A DNA stretch of 64,000 nt from Winogradskyella arenosi (GTDB lineage: Bacteria; Bacteroidota; Bacteroidia; Flavobacteriales; Flavobacteriaceae). A program made the translations under genes and the position numbers. The stretch is from contig NZ_QPJO01000002.1 of assembly GCF_003337305.1 (NCBI RefSeq), positions 372,001-436,000 of the forward strand, given 5' to 3'. Below are positions 58,847 through 64,000 of the stretch, piece by piece. Numbering within the stretch: position 1 is the stretch's first letter; each line of letters begins with the position of its first letter. The notes beneath the pieces are model-generated. The model worked only from the letters and a program-made list of their open reading frames with translations. It had not been told where the DNA came from and searched no databases.

Positions 58847-60997
58847 ATGAGGAAGTTTATATTTTACTGTATATGCTTTTTAGTGGGGCAAGTTCACGCT
58901 CAATCTACCGTTTCAGGAAAAGTTATAGATGTTAAAAAACAAGCTATTGTTGGGGCTAATGTTTATATCTTAGGAACCTACGATGGAGCTACCACAAATG
59001 CTGAAGGCGAATTTAGATTTACAACTTCAGCTCAAGAAGGCCCAGTTTTAGTGGTTTCTTTTTTATCCTACGAAACAAAAAACATCACTTTAAAACCCTC
59101 CCAATTTCAAAATCTAAAAATAATACTTAGAGAAGGTGTGCAGTCATTAGATACTGTGGTGGTAAGTGCAGGAACCTTTGAGGCCAATGATAATAGTAAG
59201 GTGTCGGTATTAAAACCTTTAGATGTGGTGACTACGGCAAGCGCATTAGGCGATTTTGTTGGAGCCTTACAAACCTTACCAGGAACCTCTAATGTCGCGG
59301 AAGATGGACGTTTATTTGTACGTGGCGGCACGCCAGATGAAACTCAAGTTTTTATTGACGGCATTCGTGTGTTTACACCTTATTCGCCAAGTGCTAATAA
59401 TACACCAACACGTGGGCGTTATTCACCATTTTTATTTAATGGCATCACGTTTTCAACGGGTGGTTATGCTTCTGAATATGGTCAGGCCCTATCTAGCGTC
59501 TTACTACTGAATACCATTAATGAACCTACCCACAAAAAAACGGACATCAGTCTTATGAGTATCGGTTTTGGAATAGGGCATACTGAAAAATGGGAGAAGT
59601 CGTCCTTAAGTTTTAATACCTCTTATGTGAATTTAGCCCCATATTTAAAGGTTTTTAAAGATAAAAACGACTGAGAAACGCCTTATGTTAGTGCTCAAGG
59701 CGAAACGGTGTTTAGACAACAGTTAGATCAGGGGGTATTAAAGGTGTATGCAGCGTTTGATACTTCTAAGTTTCAATTGCAACAAGACGATATCAATACA
59801 GAGGAGGGGATCGATTTTAAATTGAATAATCAGAATTTTTATCTGAATACTTCTTATAAAGGGACTTTAGGAAAGCAATGGGGGATAACCACAGGTTTAA
59901 GTTATACGTATGCTAAAGATAAAATTTGGATAAATGCCCAGCATATAGAGGATACAGAACACGCCGCGCATTTAAAATTGAAACTAAAAAAACGTTTTAA
60001 TAGTCGTGTAAAGCTAAATTTTGGTGTAGAACATTTTATGACCGATTTTAAAGAACGATTTCAAGCGGAATCTACGTTTGCCAGCTATGGTTATCGTAAT
60101 CCTATTACGGCAGGCTTTGCGGAACTTGATCTTATCTATTCTAAAGATTTAGCCTTAAAAGTAGGCTTACGTTCAGATTATAGTGGTATTTTTAAAACGA
60201 TGGAGGTCGCACCAAGAGCTGCTATTGCTTATAAAACCTCTAAAAACGGTCAGGTTTCATTAGCATATGGCCATTTCTATCAGAATCCGAGTCGTAATAT
60301 CTTAAAATTTGAACAGGACTTAAAATCACAAAAAGCTTCTCATTATATTCTAAACTACCAATACACGCACAAGGGACGGATTTTTAGAGCCGAAGTTTAC
60401 AACAAAACGTATGACCACTTGGTAAAATACAATACCGAGAGTCCTGAGTATTTTAGTGCTTTTGAGAGCAGCGGTGAGGGCTATGCCCAAGGACTCGATC
60501 TGTTTTGGAGAGATAATACTAGTGTTCCTCAATTAGATTATTGGCTCAGTTATTCATATTTAGACACCAAGCGCGAGTTTAATAATTATAACACTAAAGT
60601 TCAGCCTAGTTATGCCACTACGCACAATTTATCTGTGGTGGGGAAATATTGGATTGCATCGTGGAAAAGTCAAATAGGAGCAGCTTATAGTATGGCGTCA
60701 GGACGTCCTTATACCAATCCTAATACCTCAGGGATCTTAGACCAAAGGACTAAAGGATTTCATAGTTTAAGTCTTAATTGGTCTTACTTATTAGACCAAC
60801 AGAAAATCTTGTATTGCTCCGTAAATAATGTGTTGAATTTTAAGAATGTTTATGGATATCAGTATGCCGATGTTCCTAACCCAAATGGGGTGTATACGAG
60901 TAGGGCATTAACCCCAGCTTCAGATCAGTTCTTTTTTGTTGGCTTCTTTTGGACGCTCAGTTCAGACCCTAATGACAATCAGTTAAATACTCTTTAA
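58847..60997 (+). pseudogene. TonB-dependent receptor interrupted by an in-frame TGA
   Basis: An outer-membrane receptor of about 716 codons. The signal peptide ends V-H-A-Q, a carboxypeptidase-regulatory-like domain follows (T-V-S-G-K-V-I-D), then a plug (about 110-215) and the beta barrel. Codon 276 (59672-59674) is TGA in K-N-D-stop-E-T-P-Y. The same frame continues unbroken, without a shift, to 60997 (E-T-P-Y-V-S-A-Q-G-E-T-V-F-R to the barrel end). Homologues usually have Trp there, and TGG to TGA is one base change. So this looks like a recent nonsense mutation, or a base error. It lies between the two TonB genes. Confidence 0.85.
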
Positions 60998-61087
60998 GGA
61001 TTCATTTTAAATGGGATTTTAAAACTGACTAATGTCATAATTTAAACGTAAGCTAAGAAGTAACTTTACACTATTAAATTAAACGTC

Positions 61088-61816
61088 ATGGAACTCAAAA
61101 AAAATCCCAATGCCAATGTAGGTCGAAACAGTAGTTTATACTTTGCTGTTGGCTTAAATGTAATGTTGCTCTTAACCTATTTAGGGCTTGAGCACAAGAC
61201 TTACGAGAAAGAAGAAATAAAGATTGATTTGTTAATGTTAGATGATCAATATGATGAAGATATACCGATCACTACAATTAATATTCCACCGCCACCTCCA
61301 CCACCAAAACAAGTGGTTTCAGAAGTTATTACCCTAGTGGAAGATACAGAGGAAATTGAAGAAACGGTTATTGAAAGTACGGAGATTGGTCAGGATGATA
61401 TTATTGAAGAAGCTGAGGTTGCTGTTGAAGATGTTGTAGTTGAAGAAGTCGAGGAAGATATAGAAGTCCCTTTTGCTTTAATTGAGAAAGTCCCTCAATT
61501 CCCTGGCTGTACAGGAAATAATGCCGAGCTAAAAGCTTGTTTTGAACGAAAAATGCAAGCCCATTTACAGAAAAACTTCAGATATCCTGATGCTGCGGCA
61601 GACTTAGATATTCAAGGTAAGGTTTATGTGTTCTTTATTATTGATAAAACCGGTAGAGTGACTAAAATTAAGTCTAGAGGTCCCGATCAATTGTTAGAAG
61701 CGGAAGCAGAACGTATTATTAGTTTATTACCTAAAATGATTCCAGGACAACAACGTGATATGGCTGTAAGTATGCCGTACAGTGTTCCTATTAATTTTAA
61801 GTTGATGAACCAATAA
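61088..61816 (+). CDS. tonB: Energy transducer TonB, copy 2
   Basis: A 242-residue TonB protein closely similar to copy 1: the same N-terminal V-G-R-N-S-S-L-Y-F-A-V-G-L-N-V, a P-P-P-P-P-P-P stretch, an acidic linker with matching E-S-T-E-I-G-Q-D-D, and a TonB domain with V-P-Q-F-P-G-C and K-N-F-R-Y-P. Both copies are nearly equal in length and have similar terminators, so they probably arose by tandem duplication across the receptor gene. Copy 2 is likely co-regulated with the receptor just upstream. Confidence 0.92.
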   Translation: MELKKNPNANVGRNSSLYFAVGLNVMLLLTYLGLEHKTYEKEEIKIDLLMLDDQYDEDIPITTINIPPPPPPPKQVVSEVITLVEDTEEIEETVIESTEIGQDDIIEEAEVAVEDVVVEEVEEDIEVPFALIEKVPQFPGCTGNNAELKACFERKMQAHLQKNFRYPDAAADLDIQGKVYVFFIIDKTGRVTKIKSRGPDQLLEAEAERIISLLPKMIPGQQRDMAVSMPYSVPINFKLMNQ

Positions 61817-61848
61817 TGATTCCTAATTTTTATTTAATTTTTTTCAAG

Positions 61849-61874
61849 ACAAAATCCCAGAGATGGGATTTTGT
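61849..61874 (+). terminator. Terminator of the second TonB gene
   Basis: ACAAAATCCCA (61849-61859) and TGGGATTTTGT (61864-61874) form an 11-bp perfect stem with a 4-nt loop. Confidence 0.6.
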
Positions 61875-62088
61875 GGTATCAGAGCTTTAAGGATTTTTTA
61901 GAGGACTTTTTATAACTATTATGGTGATGATTAAAATTAATTTTGAAACATATTGCGTCATAATTTCATATATTTATAACAGTAAAAGTGAAGGGCTTAT
62001 CTTTTAACGTTCAATACACTGTATTGTTAAAAGTGCCATTCTTTATACTGCCCAAAATATTTTTTTTGGAGAATTTAAAAACAGTTAC

Positions 62089-63093
62089 ATGGAGCAAATT
62101 ATTACATTCGGAGAAGTTTTAATGCGTATTTCACCACGCGGAAATAAGAAATTTATGCAATCTAATATTGCAGAGTTTTATTTTGGAGGCACAGAATTAA
62201 ATGTGGGAATCTCCATCGCAAATTTTGGAGGTAAAGTGAAACACATTAGTGTGGTCTCTAATGATTTTATTGGGGAAACCGCCTTAGCTTATATCCGTAA
62301 ATTTGGCGTGAGTACGTCTTCCATAGAATTTTCCTCAAGACCTTTAGGGGTTTATTTCTTAGAAGTTGGTGCGGTGATGCGTCCGAGTAAAATATCTTAT
62401 AACCGTTCGCATTCGTCTTTTTCAGATGTAGAGCCTTCTATGGTAGATTGGGATAAGGCGCTTAGAAAAGGAAGTTGGTTTCACTGGACAGGAATTACGC
62501 CAGCCTTAACACAAGGTGCTTTTGATACTTTAAAAGAAGGTTTGGTCCTAGCGAAAGAAAAAGGCATTACTGTCTCTGCCGATCCTACTTATAGAAGTGG
62601 TTTATGGAAATACGGTAAGGATCCAAAAGAGGCTTTAAAAGAATTATTGCAATACTCTAATATATTTATTGGTGGTATTAACGAAATAAATGAAGTGCTC
62701 GGTACGGACTACAGCTATTCTAACGATGATTTCTTAAAAGCAAGTCAGCAACTAATGGAGACGTTTCCGTCCATAGAAAAAGTATTCGATAAAATAAGAA
62801 CCTCCTTAAATTCCTCATGGCATAAAATTAGAGCGCGTATGTGGAATGGCGTAGAATTTAGAGAATCTGAAGATTTAGATATTACGCATGTCGTAGATCG
62901 TATTGGGACCGGAGATGCGTTTGCTGCCGGACTTATTCATGGGTTGCAGAAATATGACGATTTTAAAGCCATGCAATTTGCTAGTGCAGCCTGTGCCTTA
63001 AAACACACCTATGAAGGGGATGTGAATTACGCTAATGCAGAAGAAGTTATTTCCATCATTGAAGGAAATGTTTCAGGGCGTTTTGTCCGCTAA
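62089..63093 (+). CDS. kdgK: PfkB-family sugar kinase, 2-keto-3-deoxygluconate kinase type
   Basis: A 334-residue cytosolic kinase. PfkB features: M-R-I-S-P-R-G near the start, G-G-T-E-L-N-V-G-I-S-I-A-N-F-G for sugar binding, and the catalytic G-T-G-D276-A-F-A-A-G-L. The sequence around the sugar-binding part fits 2-keto-3-deoxygluconate kinase, which makes KDPG in uronate and alginate breakdown. No aldolase or lyase gene is next to it here, so the pathway cannot be confirmed. Single gene with a long hairpin after it. Confidence 0.85.
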   Translation: MEQIITFGEVLMRISPRGNKKFMQSNIAEFYFGGTELNVGISIANFGGKVKHISVVSNDFIGETALAYIRKFGVSTSSIEFSSRPLGVYFLEVGAVMRPSKISYNRSHSSFSDVEPSMVDWDKALRKGSWFHWTGITPALTQGAFDTLKEGLVLAKEKGITVSADPTYRSGLWKYGKDPKEALKELLQYSNIFIGGINEINEVLGTDYSYSNDDFLKASQQLMETFPSIEKVFDKIRTSLNSSWHKIRARMWNGVEFRESEDLDITHVVDRIGTGDAFAAGLIHGLQKYDDFKAMQFASAACALKHTYEGDVNYANAEEVISIIEGNVSGRFVR

Positions 63094-63121
63094 GTATACC
63101 TTAGTTACAGAATTAAAAATA

Positions 63122-63188
63122 ACAACAACTTGTTTCTAGAGTGATCTGCTGAGAAATTTTCTAGCGTCACCTAAAAGCAAGTTGTTGT
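63122..63188. terminator. Long hairpin between convergent kdgK and VOC genes
   Basis: A perfect 11-bp inverted repeat, ACAACAACTTG (63122-63132) with CAAGTTGTTGT (63178-63188), encloses 45 nt, which may pair further (GTGA with TCAC). It sits between convergent stops, so it probably ends transcription from both sides, though a T-run is absent. Confidence 0.5.
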
Positions 63189-63198
63189 ATATATAGGC

Positions 63199-63711
63199 TT
63201 ACTTGGTATAAGCACCTGAAGAATAGGTTAACTCGTAACTATGAGTGTAGATTTCAAATACAATCCCAAAAGGATCTTCTACATAACACATTTTAAAAGG
63301 TTTGTCTTCCGGGTAATATTCCCTTATTGGCATTCTTTGTTTTCCACCATAAGCCTTAATTTTCTCAATAAGGTCTTCAATATTGGGATCTTGCACACAA
63401 AAGTGAAAGAGACCTGTATTAAAAGGGTTGAATTCTGGAGCTTCCTTAACTCCATGTGGAAAAGAAAATAATTCTACACCAATACCATCAGAAGTTGCTA
63501 AATGCGCAATTTCAAACTCGGTCCAGTCGTCACCAAAAACATCAATACACATTTGGCCTATGGCCGTATCGGTTTCTTTCTTTATGGTTGAAGGTTCCAT
63601 AATAACATACCAACCCATAACTTCAGAATAAAATTCTACTGCGGCTTTCAGGTCTGGAACTGTAATTCCTATATGTGAAAATGATTTTGGATAATGTTTC
63701 TTGTCTTTCAT
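63199..63711 (-). CDS. VOC (glyoxalase/dioxygenase) family protein
   Basis: A 170-residue protein with two VOC beta-alpha-beta-beta-beta repeats: F-S-H-I-G-I-T-V-P-D-L at the first and G-L-F-H-F-C-V-Q-D-P at the second, with potential metal ligands His (S-H-I, F-H-F) and Glu (E-I-Y near the C-terminus, V-E-L in the middle). It acts probably on a small metabolite or xenobiotic. I prefer ATG 63711 to TTG 63735 because the promoter -7 element lies at 63733-63740, so the TTG would be upstream of the transcript start. It is divergent from an HxlR regulator gene. Confidence 0.82.
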   Translation of the reverse strand: MKDKKHYPKSFSHIGITVPDLKAAVEFYSEVMGWYVIMEPSTIKKETDTAIGQMCIDVFGDDWTEFEIAHLATSDGIGVELFSFPHGVKEAPEFNPFNTGLFHFCVQDPNIEDLIEKIKAYGGKQRMPIREYYPEDKPFKMCYVEDPFGIVFEIYTHSYELTYSSGAYTK

Positions 63712-63732
63712 AAGTACTTGTTTTGTAGATGA

Positions 63733-63763
63733 CAAAATTAGTCTATATTTGCTTGTTGGGCAA
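63733..63763 (-). promoter_or_regulatory. Promoter of the VOC gene
   Basis: On the minus strand, TTG (63763-63761), a 20-bp spacer and TAATTTTG (63740-63733) match the Bacteroidota promoter; the transcript starts near 63726, about 15 nt before ATG 63711. It overlaps the plus-strand promoter at 63744. Confidence 0.55.
63744..63751 (+). promoter_or_regulatory. Promoter -7 element of the HxlR gene
   Basis: TATATTTG matches TAnnTTTG. It lies inside the spacer of the divergent VOC promoter, so the two promoters overlap. Confidence 0.45.
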
Positions 63764-63838
63764 TAACTTACTAAAAAGTAGTATAGTTACCTAAATGAGT
63801 AAATTATAGATTATCAGTATTTTAAAAGTAATTAAATT

Positions 63839-64000
63839 TTGAATAAAGCGCATCATTGTCCGTTAAATTATACCATGAACCTTATTGGGACCAAGTGGAA
63901 GCCGTTAATATTATTTCATTTATTGGAAGGCGGGCTGCGTTCTGGAGTACTTCAAAAGAAAATTCTAGGCATCTCCAATAAGATGTTTACCCAGACGGTA
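63839..64000 (+). CDS. HxlR-family transcriptional regulator (partial, runs off the right edge)
   Basis: An open frame from a TTG at 63839 to the window end encodes the first 54 residues of a winged-helix protein: N-K-A-H-H-C-P-L-N-Y-T-M-N-L-I-G-T-K-W-K-P-L-I-L-typical start, then G-I-S-N-K-M-F-T-Q-T-V. The C-P motif with conserved Cys7, the G-x-K-W-K segment and I-S-x-K-M are hallmarks of HxlR/DUF24 regulators, several of which sense electrophiles by that Cys. It is divergent from the VOC gene, the likely target. An ATG at 63875 would omit the Cys, so the TTG start is favoured. Confidence 0.8.
   Translation, partial: MNKAHHCPLNYTMNLIGTKWKPLILFHLLEGGLRSGVLQKKILGISNKMFTQTV

Noticed and set aside
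59672..59674. TGA read as selenocysteine or programmed readthrough
   Set aside because: Trp is the expected residue, no stem-loop typical of a SECIS element is evident directly after, and TGA is used as a normal stop elsewhere in the window.
1..64000. CRISPR array, tRNA or rRNA genes, intact insertion sequence
   Set aside because: No regularly spaced direct repeats, no cloverleaf or rRNA-like stretch and no transposase were recognised in the window.

Overview
The window is AT-rich and densely coded. It looks like a chromosomal piece of a marine-type Flavobacteriaceae genome (Bacteroidota). Supporting signs are many short lipoproteins with an S-C lipobox, TonB-dependent receptors with dedicated TonB proteins, Bacteroidota-type families (head-GIN DUF2807, DUF4870, DUF2141, YceI, PadR/PspC), weak Shine-Dalgarno sequences, and promoters that fit the Bacteroidota -7 consensus TAnnTTTG. 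I saw no rRNA, tRNA, CRISPR array, intact prophage or intact insertion sequence.

Region 1 (1-14 kb) concerns metals. The C-terminus of a histidine kinase is followed by a CzcCBA-type RND heavy-metal efflux operon and an SBF-like transporter. On the opposite strand lies a probable copper-acquisition cluster: a YtkA/FixH-like Met/His lipoprotein, an OprC/NosA-like TonB receptor with the CxxxM and HxM copper motifs, two small exported proteins sharing a CVN-x-D-x-P-x-LQCNG-x-C signature, an MbnP-like lipoprotein and an MbnH/MauG-like di-heme enzyme. MbnH-type enzymes convert a Trp of MbnP to kynurenine to build a copper site. No methanobactin genes are present here. A second, very similar SBF-like transporter closes the cluster. 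This is the most interesting system in the window.

Region 2 (14-25 kb) looks like a general-stress and envelope group: an aldehyde dehydrogenase with a 50-residue membrane protein downstream, YtxH / holin-like / 67-residue proteins, an AraC regulator, hemerythrin, a DUF2383 four-helix protein, a SRAP-fold protein without its catalytic Cys2, DUF1328, a TPR histidine kinase with a NarL-type regulator, and a SIMPL-like periplasmic protein.

Region 3 (25-40 kb) holds thioredoxin reductase, YceI-porin-YceI, two head-GIN adhesin-like proteins, a TPR hybrid kinase, PadR-PspC, DUF4870, DUF4442, AIM24, and divergent OxyR and Dps.

Region 4 (40-54 kb) begins with a MoxR/DUF58/DUF4350/DUF4129/SpoIIM/RDD module. 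It continues with a TRIC channel, an exported pyrophosphatase, an M3 peptidase, a cyclophilin divergent from a NUDIX hydrolase with start codons 2 bp apart, and a PlsC-like acyltransferase.

Region 5 (54-64 kb) starts with a decayed CDP-alcohol phosphatidyltransferase remnant, then an ECF sigma factor with a membrane partner and a type II NADH dehydrogenase. Two duplicated TonB genes bracket a TonB-dependent receptor that carries an in-frame TGA. The window ends with a KDG-kinase-like PfkB protein, a VOC protein and the start of a divergent HxlR regulator. All assignments come from reading the sequence; no database search was run.
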